The notes beneath the pieces were generated by a model. The model did not search any database. It saw only the letters and a program-made list of their open reading frames with translations, and had not been told where the DNA came from. Positions 46,241-58,640 of a DNA stretch of 64,000 bases are shown one piece after another; the stretch's first letter is position 1, and each line of letters starts with the position of its first letter. The DNA is from Aquatica leii (Eukaryota > Arthropoda > Insecta > Coleoptera > Lampyridae), in assembly GCA_035610365.1 (NCBI GenBank), contig CM069436.1, positions 12,204,937 through 12,268,936 on the forward strand. Reading direction: 5' to 3'. Position numbers and translations under genes: made by a program.

Positions 46241-47030
46241 TAAAATTTATCGGCGTGTTTTCCACGCCAGTTTTCCTTGCGCGTCTTTGTCCTTAGAGCA
46301 ATCAACTCTTTTGTGTTTGTAACTACGACACGAGTAACTAATGAGACGCCTCTCACCCGAACATTCCTTTTCAGTGTGCTTACGCGCGTGGCACTTAAAG
46401 CACTTTTGGTGGTGTCCGCTCACTTTGATCAATGCACTTTATTCGGATCTTACGGCGATCGTATTAGCTCTTTTTAACTTGCTTTTTAGAGCTACTCCGA
46501 GATATTCTACTACGAACCACGCGGTCGAAATCGACTACGTCATGCAACAACTTTACTGTGTCTGAATGCGACTTTGACATTAAACTGTACAGTATCTCTA
46601 AAACTTCAGTCACCAACTGTTTCTTTGCTTTCTTAAACGATTCCTCAACTCAAATCCCTAATATCGTCGCATGGTTCAAGCACTTTAACCATTCCATACC
46701 TTTGTTTTCTCTAATATCCCCGTCGAAGTTTTTGATCGTCACCCAAGACAATAGTAATTGGATTAGAATCTTGAGAATCTCCTGATTTAGTCAAATGTTT
46801 CAAGGTCAACAGTTTTTTTTCAAGAACGTCTCTAAGCTTGTAAGCATAATCGCTGTTATTTTTGTAATTAAATCTTTGTGAACTGTTTCCGTTGTTTGTC
46901 GTTGTTCATCGTCGTTTCGACCATGCGCAGAATCAAAACCATCTTCGCCAACGCCTTCATCCGCCGACATATTCCTAACCTTTTTGACGAGACTATTTCG
47001 TTCTTTAGTCGCCTTATTTGATTTCACGTT
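46240..47030 (-). pseudogene. Retroelement gag/ORF1 remnant with CCHC knuckles
   Basis: Minus-strand frame 46247-46432 has two zinc knuckles: CFKCHARKHTEKEC (C-x2-C-x4-H-x4-C, intact) and SYSCRSYKHKRVDC, whose first cysteine is replaced by serine. Upstream, 46806-47027 gives a charged N-terminal-like piece (MKSNKATKERNSLVKKVRNM). Intervening frames are broken by stops. Gag of an LTR element or ORF1 of a LINE cannot be distinguished. Confidence 0.55.
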
Positions 47031-48898
47031 TCACAGGTTTGTATAGCATTGATTTTTTCAAAAAAGTTGCTAGAAAAGAAAAACTGCATAGTTTTTTTTT
47101 TGGTTATTTAGCTTTCTTTCACAAATCAAAGGGAGGGATATTGTTGTGTACAGACATATGCATTGTGAGTTGCCTATTAAAAAGGAGTAAATTAATATAT
47201 TTCTTTGCGTACTTTATTTCTTAAGATTACAGATACGGTAATCATATTAAAACCTCAGTAATGATAAGATGGGGTAATGGAACTAAAAACAAAACTATAG
47301 TGCGTGCATTTTTTATCAAAAATTGTGGGTGGAACTGTCAATTATAGGAATTCTTTGTGGGTTTAGGTTTTTTTTTATATGCAAAAATAACTGTAAGATA
47401 ATAAAAGATTTTTTTTTGTTTATTGCAGACAGTAGTAAAGCAAATTTCAAAGTTTATACATTTTTTGAACCTACCTTGAAGATGCTAGCCGGACGATAGG
47501 GATACATGTTGAGGTGTTAATTTTTTGTTCTTAAATTTTAATTGGACACAGCAATATATATGTGTATATGAATAACATTTTGGCCCGCAAGATTTTTGCT
47601 AACTCTATGAGAAGTTGAGATTTGTCACTAATGGCGATAACAACAAAAATGTTTTTTAACTTCTTGCCAAAAAGTGCTGCTAAGATAAGTTTCATCTTTA
47701 ACATTTTTCGAATGCTCAGTTATTGCTTTACATTTGATACCAATGACTAAATATTTCCTTCTTCTTCTTTTTAGTTTTTGAACTTGATCACATCGCTTTG
47801 GTCAATTATTTCGGTGTCATAGTGAAGTGAAGTTAGTTAGCAAGCTTTAGACATGCGTGTTGTAAAGTTCGCTGTCATATAAGTTTTTTTGTGCTGCCAA
47901 AATCGCAAACGTCAATATTCGTTCAGTAGTGTAGTTACGTAATAGACGAAAAAAGCTCTAGAATGACAAAATGAAAACTACAAATCCACATTAAATTAAG
48001 TGTTCAAAATCAATTATTATATATTAGAACGAGTATGCGATAGGTAGAAAAGTCATTTAAAAAATCTTGAAATTCAGTTAAAATTTAAAAAAAAACCATG
48101 TTCAAGTTATTGTCAAATTTGACATATTTAGGAATAAATGTAGACGTCTTTCAGGATCTCGTGAACTGTGGCGCTGTAGGTTGTATATGTCAAAATATTG
48201 TTATTATCCGTCTTACAAACATTTGCCGGTGCATTTTTTCTAATCTATCTTTGTTTTTATCGTTGTACTTGTTGTTAATAAATCTGTAGGTATTATTATA
48301 AGTAAATTAATTTGTATTTAATAAATAAATGTTTGATTATTTTTTATTTTTATTGACGTGAGTGCCTTTTAAATAGACTAACGTTTTTGGAATTCAGATA
48401 GACTTGTCAAATCTTTGACTTTTATTATATTAATTCCGATTTTCGACTCAAGGTCACAGTTCATGACATAATGAAATACTTCTAATACCAGCATTATATT
48501 TCTGGTGGTTTTTTAGTTTTTTAAAAAAGAATAATTTTACAAAAAGCAAAACAAAAAATAATGTACGTTACTCCCATCTAAAGTTTCATAGCATAATTCA
48601 CTCACATGCAGCGCTAGGCCATGCGGTCTCGTGTCGCAATAACGTTTGTTATGCTATGATGCACTTTCGAGGCTTGTTACGTAAATTACTATTTATCACG
48701 TAATCTCCAATAGATAAGATCCTTCCTTCCTACGAAGACATAAAAGCATCTAATAATAATTAGGTAAATAAAAACAAATTAAAAAAATACATTTATTATA
48801 TTTTCATACGTTCTTAAAAATGTTCAAATGTGATTACAAAAAATAGATTAAATTGCGTAGAGTATTAAAAATAGAAACTAAAGTAGTCTCATATTCTC
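47031..48898. other. Intergenic, nothing recognised
   Basis: No coding region or repeat that I can support. A minus-strand AATAAA at 48792-48797, about 100 bases past the adenosine-receptor stop, is a plausible polyadenylation signal for that gene. Confidence 0.4.
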
Positions 48899-50394
48899 TT
48901 AATTAACGCCTATACTATTTTCTTTACGTAAATATTTATCAATATTACCTCCATCACTCGAGTTTAGTTTATTAATACTTTTAGCACGTTTATTACTATG
49001 AAACAAAAATTCTCCGACACTTTTCAACGGACTTAGTTTTATTTTTACAGGACTAGACAAACACTCTCCTGTTGCAGAATTGTTTTTCACGTTTTTTCTT
49101 TTGGTGCGTTCGACTACACTGCTACTCCTTAAAAAACTTTTAGGCCTCGTGCCGTTATTGATTTCGGCTTCGACTAGAAATAAGCCACGGGTTAATTGTG
49201 GAGACGACGACGATAAACATTTCGTTCGTATTTTATTGAACGATGTTATATTTGCACGATCGCTGTTCGTTTCTAAACTCTCATTTGAACTGTTTTGTAC
49301 CTCGTATTTGCTTGATATGTTTGAGAGTGGTATGTCATCTAAAAATACGTCATCGTCACCTTCGACAAGATCCACCGCTTCATTTACGTAGTTCGTAACG
49401 CCCACGCTACTATTTTGGCTTGTACTACGCTTTAAAAACTTTTCGCTATCCCTCGCACTTTTTCCGCATTCGTGCATAGAAATGTCTCTCGAATACTCGT
49501 CGGATACCGATGGCACTTCCGATATCCTCCAAATTTCTCTGGAGTTACCTGTTGGGGCCGCTGCGAGCGCGGCTGTTTGTGTTACGATAGCAGAGATTGG
49601 CGTTGTCGATCTGGAATCGTTGTTAAGAGACAGTTGAGATCCACCGTACGATTGCGATTGTAACGAAGCCATAAACTCACGATTATGTCTTTGAGATTGA
49701 AACCGACTGTGGCCGTGGTACTGTTGATACGCCTTATTCGACGAATGTCTTCCGGTAACACTAGACGACATTGTAGTACTGTTGCCTAATTTGAATAAGT
49801 AACATAAAAAGTGTTTTAACGCCGCTCGAAAATCTCGTAAATGGTAGGCGTACAGCAACGGATTACCAGCCGAATTCAAATGGGAAAGAATGATGCAACA
49901 CAACATTATTGTTTCGTTCACTTCAAAACAGTCTTCGCAGAACGATAGAATAAAATTAATTGTGTACAAAGGTATCCAACATATCATGAAAAATAACACA
50001 ATAATGGATAAATTTTGAGTGGCTTTTACTTCTCTTTTTTGAGCTGCACCTAACACTCTTAACATGGTACCGCCGTGAGATCGACCAGTTGTGGCGGTGC
50101 CTTTTTCTGGATTCATTGTAACTATTTGTCGTACCTAAAAAACAATTTTGAAAATGATTGCACAGCAGTTAACAGTACGTACTTGTTTTAAAACAACTCT
50201 GTAGATGTGAGCGTACGACGCAGCTAACAAAATAGCTGGTGTGATTATGGTTGCAAAGTACAGGAAGACGAGGTAATTCGGGTCCATAACTTTCAGGAAA
50301 AAACACTGAAAATCGCCTTCTACTTTTTGGTGCCAGCCCATTAAAGGTAAAAACCCAATGAATCCTCCAGATACCCAGCACACGCTTATGATCA
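48899..50394 (-). CDS. AdoR: Adenosine-receptor-like GPCR, 3' exons only
   Basis: Two exons on the minus strand: 50183-50394 (enters in phase 2) and 48899-50134, phase 0 junction. Exon 50183-50394 covers the end of TM4 through TM5: ISVCWVSGGFIGFLPLMGWH, an extracellular loop with cysteine (FQCFF), then YFATIITPAILLAASYAHIY. The last exon covers TM6 (VLFFMICWIPLYTINFIL, the CWxP motif), TM7 (LSHLNSAGNPLLYAYH, the NPxxY motif) and a cytoplasmic tail of about 270 residues rich in serine and asparagine. The pattern NPLLYAYHLRDFRAALK is characteristic of adenosine receptors as I recall them. TM1-TM3 exons are not found to the right, within 13.6 kb, so the preceding intron is at least that long and contains the beta-tubulin gene. 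The phase-2 entry and clean AG acceptor at 50395-50396 argue against a pseudogene. Confidence 0.85.
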
Positions 50395-50503
50395 CTGAAA
50401 CAATAAAATTTAATTAGTTTGGTTTAGGTGCAACCTAATTATTTTAACAAAAACAATTTTAAATTTATTTATTTGCGTTTATTGTACTTTTTACAAATGG
50501 TAT

Positions 50504-51888
50504 TTATATTTCAGATTCTTCGTCAAAATTGTCAGTACATATTTCATTAGATACAGCTTCTTGGTGTTGCTGATACTCTGAAATTAGATCGTTCAGATTG
50601 GTTTCCGCGTCCCAAAATTCGTTTTCGTCCATTCCTTCTCCGGTATACCAGTGTAAGTAAGCTTTTCGTCTAAACATTGCTGAAAATTGTTCTGAGATTC
50701 GTTTAAAAAGTTCATGAATTGACGTTGTGTTGCCTATAAACGTAGCTGCCATTTTTAATCCACGCGGAGGTATATCGCAAATTGCCGTTTTAATATTATT
50801 TGGTATCCACTCGACAAAATAAGTACTGTTTTTGTTTTGAATGTTTGCCATTTGCTCGTCGACTTCTTTGGTTGACATCCTTCCTCGAAAAATTGACGCA
50901 GCGGTTAAATATTTACCTTTACGAGGATCACACGCGCACATCATATTTTTAGCGTCAAACATTTGTTGCACTAATTCCGGCACCGTAATTGCTCTGTACG
51001 ATTGATTTTTCCTAGACGTCAAAGGAACAAATCCAGGCATGAAAAAGTGCATTCTAGGAAACGGAACCATGTTTACCATAATCTTGCGCAAATCGGCATT
51101 TAACTGTCCAGGAAACCTAACACAGGTTGTTACACCAGACATTGCACACGACACCAAATGATTAAGGTCCGCGTAAGAAGGACCTTGTATTTTTAACGTT
51201 CTATAACTGATGTCGTAAAGAGCTTCATTGTCTATTAAATACGTTTCGTCAGTTTTATCTATTAGATACGGAACGCAGGCTGTTGCGTTATATGGCTCAA
51301 CGATAGTGTCTGATACTTTTGGACTGGGAATAACAGTAAAAGTGCTAATTATTCGGTCCGGGTACTCGTCTTTAATTTTTTCTAGTAATAACGTAGCCAT
51401 TCCCGAACCCGTTCCACCACCAACAGCATGCACGATTTGAAACCCTTGCATGCAATCACATCCTTCCGCTTCTTTTCGCGTAATATCTAAAGTGTAATCG
51501 CATAATTCCGCACCTTCAGTATATCGTCCCTTAGCAAAGTTATTCCCCGATCCAAATTGACCAAATATGAAATTATCCGGGCAAAACAGTTGTCCGAATG
51601 GACCGGATCTTACTAAGTCGACGGTTCCTGATTCTAAATCGACTAAAACGGCGCGCGGTACAAATTTTCCTATGGAAGCTTCGTTAAAATAAACATCGAT
51701 TCGCTCCAACTGTAATTCGGATTCGCCGTGAAAATGTCCTCTGGGATCAATTCCATGTTCGTCAGCGATTACTTCCCAAAACTATTAAATTCAAATTAAA
51801 CCGTATTTAAAAGGCAGTTGCGAAAACTTACTTTTAAGCCAATGTTGTTACCCGCTCCACCAATTTGTAAATGTACAATTTCACGCAT
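50504..51888 (-). CDS. Divergent beta-tubulin
   Basis: Two exons, 51832-51888 and 50504-51781, phase 0, 444 residues, the normal beta-tubulin length. Beta-type signatures: MREIVHLQ start, GGGTGSGM nucleotide motif, VVEPYNA-like [67 protein letters not shown]. Unusual points: the nucleotide-contacting N-terminal loop reads GGAGNN at residues 10-15 instead of GQCGNQ (Q11G, C12A, Q15N); DLEPGT is DLESGT; the C-terminal tail is short ([10 protein letters not shown]). Frame is intact and splice sites canonical, so it is probably expressed. A tissue-restricted (e.g. testis) isotype is an inference from divergence. AATAAA on the minus strand lies about 35 bases after the stop (50464-50469). Confidence 0.93.
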
Positions 51889-52999
51889 TTTACATAAAAT
51901 TTTGTTTGCTCAGTTGAATTTTGACATTGTCATTTTGAAAATAATAAACAAAAAGATACCAACTTAATTTGATCAAGGTTGTAGAAATCGTGCGCGACAT
52001 GGCGTTAAACTAATTTTTAAAGTAATTGAGCAATTCGCTCTAATCGTGGTTATTAGAGCTTAAATGCGTTTCAAAAGCTTTTTCATAATTACACGAAAAT
52101 TAAAGTATTATAGTGTATAACCTTCCTGAAGCTATTATTTTCACCTGCGATTATTCTAAATTGCAGCGATTCTCTGTTTATTTCATACAGTTTAGATAAA
52201 CCTTAGTACAAGTTTATTTAATCGATTTTGCATTAAAGCAAGTACATTTAAAGTTTTCCCATGAAAACGTTATTGAAAACAACGTAAAAGAGAATGTATT
52301 ATTCTAGATCGCATCGCATTTTCAGCAATAACCGCAAATATTATAAAGTTGTAAAATTCTCCATTTATAACCCAATGAACCGCATTATTCTTTAAATGTT
52401 TGATTAAATGGTTTTTTGTGTAAAATTTTTCAAATAATTAGAAATAATTGTGCCGTTAGTTTTGTCTTTAAAATAAAATTATGTATTTGTTTTATAGCTT
52501 TCAATCAGTATGTGTTTATTTAAGGTAGTGTTAGAAGATTGTTGGTTGCCTATATACAGGGGCTAATCGTATTGTGCGAATTGTTAGCTTGGTTTTAAAT
52601 AAATTTGCACTCTATACATATCTAATGAACCCAAAAACGTAAGACGTATGGAACTAGACAGTAAAATATGGTTTTTTAAAAATACAATTAGTGTTGTTTT
52701 TCCAAACTATACTGACTACTTACTACGTTTTCAGTTAGTGGTTTTTATACGGCAGTTTGATCAATGCTTAATTGACAACAGTCGTTTTGTAAACTAACAA
52801 ATACCAACTAATTTTACCTGCAGTATACTTAATTCCTTAAAAATTTCGTGAAGATTGCCACGAGGTATAAACCCCGTTTGTTATTCACGTCTGCTACTCA
52901 GATCCTTACCAGATATAACTGCAGTAGTACTCAGTAATAGTTTACAGTATTGATCGAGCAACCGAGCTAACAGTAACACAACAACGAATCGAAGAATTA
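51889..52999. other. Upstream of beta-tubulin, nothing recognised
   Basis: AT-rich sequence presumably holding the beta-tubulin promoter and intronic sequence of the adenosine receptor. No exon of the receptor's first transmembrane segments was recognised. The last part (52850-53000) leads into the LINE. Confidence 0.4.
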
Positions 53000-53422
53000 A
53001 GTGACAAAAAACTACGCAAACTTGAAGTGTGCGAATTGCGGAAGAGAACTACTGTCCACGTCAATAAAATGTTTGAAAATTCCAATAACAAATACTACAA
53101 AAAACAAAAGAAAAAACACAATGCACAATTACCGGCAAAAAAACAGAACAAAAAGAAAACAAAGAAACTCAATCAAGAGAAGAAAATAAAGATTAGTTAA
53201 AAACAGTAAAAGAGACAAGCAAAATCCTTGCCGAAATGTTAGTAGACTTCGCAAAAACCGACGAGACCGAAGAACAAACAAAAAAGTTTCTCGAAAAAAC
53301 AAAAAGAATAATCAACCTTATAAAAAATTATTAAAAAAGTAAAAAATTATCGAAACTTTTTTTTGTAAGAAGCTAAAAATAACATTATGGTATGCAAACG
53401 GGATAACAAAAAAAACAAAGTA

Positions 53423-56232
53423 GGGGAAAGTATGGTAAAACCGGATAGGCGGGTCAAACCGGGTACTTAAAGATCTTTCTGATGGGTGCTGCCACCTATC
53501 ACACAGCGTACGTACTATTAATAACCGCCATATCTGTCAGTTCTGCCTGACTGGCCCGCGGCAGACAAGTTTCGTTTGTTGTGGGCAAAGCTTCTAAGTT
53601 TTCTTGGTGTATCTTTTTGATTACAAACAGGTAACTACCTATTTAGATTAATCGCCTTTCAATACAGTTTTTAAGTTAAAAATCTGTCATTTCCTGTCAC
53701 AGAAAACGTAGATATACCATTTGATATTTAAGATGGCGCTGTGAGGCAAAACCGGGGACGCGAAGGCGGGGTAAAACCGGGTACCCCCATTGTTAAGTGT
53801 TTTTATTTATAAGTATGCAAAACAAATAACTAGTATTTGTTTGGTAGATTATTGTTCAGTTTATTACATGATTATGATGTAAAAAAGAACTTATATTGTT
53901 TTAGGGACAATGCCAAGACTTTACCAGCGAAAGACCAGCAGACAGAGTTGGTCTCAAGAGAACATGACAGGTGCTATTAAAGAGATACTTGATGGGAGAA
54001 TGGGCTATAAGCGAGCTGCTCAAGACTTTTGTGTTCCTCGGTCAACTTTAGAGGACAAAGTAAAGAAAGCCCGACCACAAAATCTAACAGCAGAGTTAGC
54101 AGCTACAAAAAAATTGGGTCGCTATTGCACAGTTTTTTTCCGAAAAACAAGATGTTGAACTTTGCAACTACATTTTATGCCTAGAAGAAAGACTGTTCGG
54201 CCTAACCTTCTATGATCTTCGTAAATTGGCGTATGACTTAGCGGAAATAATGGCATCAGTCATACTTTCAACACAACTACACATGTGGCAGAAAAGAACT
54301 GTATGCACAGTTTACTGAAGAGACATCCCCAGTTATCATTAAGAAACCCCGAGAAAACCTCATTGACAAAGGAATTTAATCGTGTCGCAGTAGGAAAATT
54401 TTTTGATTTACTGGAGTCAATCTACAGAACACAATATCCAGCCCAGCGATATTTACAATGTAGATGAAACGGGAATTTTAACGGTCCCAGACAAGCCATC
54501 AAAAGTTTTGGCGCTTAGAGGCAAAAAACAAGTTGGGTGTTTGTCCTCTGCAGAACGCGGAGTTTTAGTAACTGCAGAGACATGCATGAGCGCCTCAGGC
54601 AATTTTATGCCCCCTATGTTTGTGTTTCCTTGCAAGAAGGCTAATCCAATGCTGGTTGATGATGCACCTCCTGAGTCCTGGGCATGGTACCATGAAAGTG
54701 GTTGGATAAATAAAGAGACATTTTTATGTCGGTTCAAACGCTTTATTGAATTTTCAAATCCAACACTTACAAAGCCGGTTTTATTACTCTTAGACGGGCA
54801 TTCTTCACATGCTAAGAGTTTAGATCTTCAGAAAGAAATGAAAAAACTGCGATTCTCTTGTGATTTTCCCCCCATACGACCCACCGGCTACAACCCTTGG
54901 ATATCTCATTTATGAGCCCTTTAGGTGTATTTTCCAAACAAAAAGTAAGACAATGGTTAGTTGCACACCCCTGGTAGAGAGGTAAGCATATACCAAGTGG
55001 CGAAATTGTTTAGGGGTGCATTTACACGTCCAGCAGTAATGCAAACAGCCATAAGGGGCTTTGAGAAGACAGGGATATATCCTTTCAATCGGAATATTTT
55101 TCCAGATCATCTGTTTGCTCCTGCGGAAACGACGAACAGGCCGGTTATCGATGTGCCACGAGCCACCATAGCTGAGATACCACAAGTGATTGAAGGTGAA
55201 ATGACTCAAAAGTTAGAAAGGAGAAGCAACTGCCTAAAGAAGAGCCACGTCTGACATGTCGACAGGATGATGCGTTGCCTGGAACACCACAAAGCACAAT
55301 TTCAGATGTATTATCATTTTTTACGCTCTCTCCGAGACTTCTGATGCCAGCACCTAAGGTTGACGCAGGACCAGTTCACAAAGCGGTAAACAGAAAAGAA
55401 GGCAAAACAGCAATCATAGCCGTACAAAAACGAACTGGAAGAAAAAGAAGGGTAAAAATAGAAATGGCCGGAACTGGTGCTAAAAGAAAACTGCATAGAA
55501 ATAAAGAAAACGACAGGGCGGTAGCTGGTCCTTCAAAAAAGCAGACAGATGAAAATAGATCTAAATCTAAAAAAATATACAATTACAAAACCTGTTTCGT
55601 ACATGGATTCATCTTCATCAGAGGAAGAAGATTTAAATGAGGCCTGTATTTTTTGTGACTTGTATGAAAATTCTAAATCAAAGGAAGGGTAGATTCAGTG
55701 CTTAAAGTGCAGAGACTGAGCTCACGAGGCATGCTCTAATGCAAGGGAAGAAGATGACAGCTTTGTTTGTGATTTCTGTACTTAAATAATTATTTTTTTT
55801 AGATTGTTTTTATTATTTTTATTGTGTCTCGCATATTTTAGCAAAAATTAAGTTACTTTTTTAAGTTGTAATAAAAAAAATCAATGAAGCTTTGAGAGAC
55901 GTATCTTTTTTATATTCTGAACTGCCTAAGATCTCACCAAAGTTAATCTAGTGCTCTATTAATCATCATGTTATCACTGGGAATAATATTTAAAGCTGAC
56001 TAACAAAAAAATATTGAAAAATAAACAATTTTCTTATGATTTAAATAGACACCCGGTTTTACCTCACCCTCGGGGCAAAACCGGGTTTTTGTACCTAGTG
56101 TGTAACAAAAACTAATTTTATGAAACTTTCTAGTAAAAGAGCCTAAAACACTATTTGGACACACAAATCTTCGAAACGAAGCACACAGTGTTAGCTCATA
56201 ATTTTGGTACCGGGTTTTGCCCCACTTTCCTC
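53423..56232 (+). mobile_element. pogo-type DNA transposon, 2810 bp, TA target duplication
   Basis: Inverted termini: left GGGGAAAGTATGGTAAAACC, right (reverse complement) GAGGAAAGTGGGGCAAAACC, flanked by TA at 53421-53422 and 56233-56234. GGNAAAACCGGG-type words recur inside both ends (53452, 53743, 53766, 56049, 56073, 56205). The transposase pseudogene is annotated separately. Terminal sequence and TA target fit the pogo/Tigger branch of Tc1/mariner. Confidence 0.85.
53910..55790 (+). pseudogene. pogo transposase with C-terminal PHD-like finger, broken
   Basis: Starts MPRLYQRKTSRQSWSQENMT with a Psq-type helix-turn-helix (YKRAAQDFCVPRSTLEDKVK). Frames then shift near 54125, 54260 and 54450. 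The DDE core shows IYNVDETGILTVP (first Asp) and KPVLLLLDGHSSH (second Asp), with the third acidic region lost in a further break near 54915. Downstream: AVMQTAIRGFEKTGIYPFNR. The end (55640-55785) carries CIFCDLYEN, IQCLKC, AHEACSN and FVCDFC, a PHD/zinc-finger-like arrangement in which two tryptophan codons appear as TAG and TGA. A C-terminal zinc finger of this sort is known from some insect pogo-like transposases. Confidence 0.8.
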
Positions 56233-57844
56233 TAAATTTATTTTTTGAAGAATAAGAAATCAACGTTCAACTAATAGGAGAAACGCATCTCAAGCCATTA
56301 CAAACGTTTAACGTACGAAACTACAACAACGTACAAAAACCACAGAAAAGAAGGGAATAAAGAAGACGAAGCGGCAGTTTTAATTAAAAATAAAACACAA
56401 TCCATGGGAAACTAACTGATCTTCCATCTACATGAAAAACGTACCGTGGAGCATCGAGATAAGAACTGTAGTACCCTCTCGCTTGACTACTCTACCCAGT
56501 GACAATGGAAATAAAAACGTAAATACAAAATTAAAATAAAGAAATTAAAATAATAAACTGGAATAAATACAAGAACATATTTGAAAAAAAAACAATCGAA
56601 ATTACAAATAAAGAGGATATCGAAAAAACAATTCAAAACTTAGAAAACAGAATAATAGAAGCTTCTAAATAAGCAACAACAAACAAAACCAAAAACTTAA
56701 AGGAAAGAATCAACGAAAAAAGGAACTTATCACAAAAGAACACACGAGAACATACCATCCCAACACAGAAACAATTTAAACAAAATTAACCAAGAAATTA
56801 AACAAGAAATAGACAGCATCATTAAAGAAGAATAAGAAAACAAAATCGACAAGCTTGACACTGAAAATTAAATGCTCTGGGCTATAACCAACGCCCTAAC
56901 AAAAAAACATATCTTATTTAAAAACAAAAAACAAACTAGCAGTTACAAATGAAGCGGAAGCATTTGCAAAAGCGTTAGAAAAACAATTTAAAACAAATCC
57001 AAAAAAATCAACGAACAACAGTCCAAACTACTACAAAAACATCGACCCGACAAGTCATAGCAATATAATTAAAGCACTAAAAAACAGAAAAGCACCGGGA
57101 ATAGAAGGAGTTACAAACATGAAAATAAAAAACTTACCTGAAGAAGGAATAAAAGAAATAACGGAAATAGCAAAAGCAATAATAGGATTTTGAATATTAC
57201 CCAGAAATATGGAAAAAAGCTGACCCGATAATGATATACAAAAGCCTATTACCAGTAATTAGCAAAATAATAGAAAGAACGATACACAAAAGACTTAAAG
57301 GACTACTTTGAAATAAATTAAATAATACCGTAACATCAATTTGGTTTTAGAGACGAACATTTGACAATTGAGTAAAGATAGAAAAATGCTGGTAAAAGCA
57401 GAAAACAACAAGCCACTAAAAACATGTTTGTAAAACATAAAAATTAAAAAAAAAAAAACAATCAGCAACGACAAAATAGTTGACAAGAAAAATTAAAGTA
57501 CAAAGTACAACTACATAAAACATTCAGAAAAGAAATTGTACTGATCAATATAAACTGATATTTTAAAACTAATAATAATAAAGAAAAAATTAAATTAAAA
57601 ATAAAATAAAAACGTATTACAATGCAGTGGAAACTTACCATATTTAAGGTTTGAGCGTAAGCGAATGCAGATGGATAAGCTATAGAAAAGCTGTGTTAAA
57701 ATACTATACTGACATACTGTTATATATTCTTGTGTACAAAAAACATATATATCTACTCTAATTAACTTAACGTCTAAAAACGAAAGTAAATTTTCTTTGT
57801 TATATACAACATGTTATATACAAAAATAAAAGATGAACAATGTA

Positions 57845-58240
57845 CACAATGTAATAGTGAAGGCTTCCACGGCCGGAGTCTATACTAAGATAAGAACGTC
57901 TTCCGGGTTTGGACCGTGTCAATGTTGTAACCGAAGTTGCAACGTTTCGCCCACTTTCATAAGGGGCTTCATCAGGGCGTGAGAGAAATCGAAGAACTCA
58001 AGCAAGCAATCGAAATCTAACTAAACACTTCCCAAAAGTTAGGTAATCAACTTGTGAACCAAGCCAGATTCTAAACTCAGAAAAGGTAAGAAAGAAAACG
58101 ATAAACTCGAAAAAGCAAACGAAAATCTAACAAAGAACCACTACAGAGTTACTATAATCAACTTGTAAACCAAGCCAAGGCTTGGACACCTGCAAACTAT
58201 GGTGAATTTTTACTAGTTGATTAACCTGCGATTGGTCACT
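57845..58240. repeat. Repeat with hammerhead-like segment and two tandem ~115-base units
   Basis: 57880-57925 matches 770-826. On the minus strand 57974-57943 reads CTGATGA-AGCCCC...GTGGGC-GAAAC, with GCCC/GGGC pairing as in hammerhead stem II. The flanks cannot form stem I, so this is only a core-like relict. At 58018-58205 two related units end in AATCAACTTGTRAACCAAGC. The whole is probably a fragment of a Penelope-like or similar element (inference). Confidence 0.5.
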
Positions 58241-58484
58241 AAGTATAACGAGAGTGTTACAGCATCAGGCTGGATAAAGTGAACCCAATGAGAATAACAA
58301 ATAAACTATTACCCTAACACGTTGCAAGATAGAGGAAATTTGCACATAGACATTTTTATAGAGGACAAAATTTACTATAAAAAAATTATCGGAAGGGTAC
58401 AATTACCTTCTATAGTTTAGAAGATACAAGTGTACAAAGTTATACGATAATATCTTACATTACATTAAAATTCTGTAACTCTTA

Positions 58485-58640
58485 AGGCGGGTTGCACAAA
58501 GCAAATCAAAAATGTAACAAGTGATTATTTCTGAAATCAATTGTTACATCACGAATAAACTTGGTTTCATTGGCTATGTAGCAATTGTTTTGAGAAATAA
58601 TCAGTTGTTACATTTTTGATTTGCTTTGTGCAACCCGCCT
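58485..58640. mobile_element. 156-bp MITE, PIF/Harbinger type
   Basis: Perfect inverted ends AGGCGGGTTGCACAAAGCAA continuing through ATCAAAAATGTAACAA, about 57 bases with few mismatches. TTA is duplicated at 58482-58484 and 58641-58643, the target size and sequence typical of PIF/Harbinger. No coding frame. Confidence 0.85.

Larger units (their letters stand above)
53000..57460 (+). mobile_element. A-rich Jockey/CR1-type LINE remnant, split by a pogo element
   Basis: The left part (53000-53420) carries an ORF1 end (NLKCANCGG-type and a lysine-rich run), then the endonuclease start LWYANGITKKTK (53385-53420). After the pogo insertion the endonuclease resumes with a GETHLKPLQTF block (56275-56310). 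RT pieces appear at 57050-57200 (IIKALKNRKAPGIEGVTNMK, IKNLPEEGIKEIT) and at 57330-57365 (FGFRDEHLTI in broken frame). Stops and frameshifts abound. The 3' end is unclear, fading near 57460. Confidence 0.65.
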
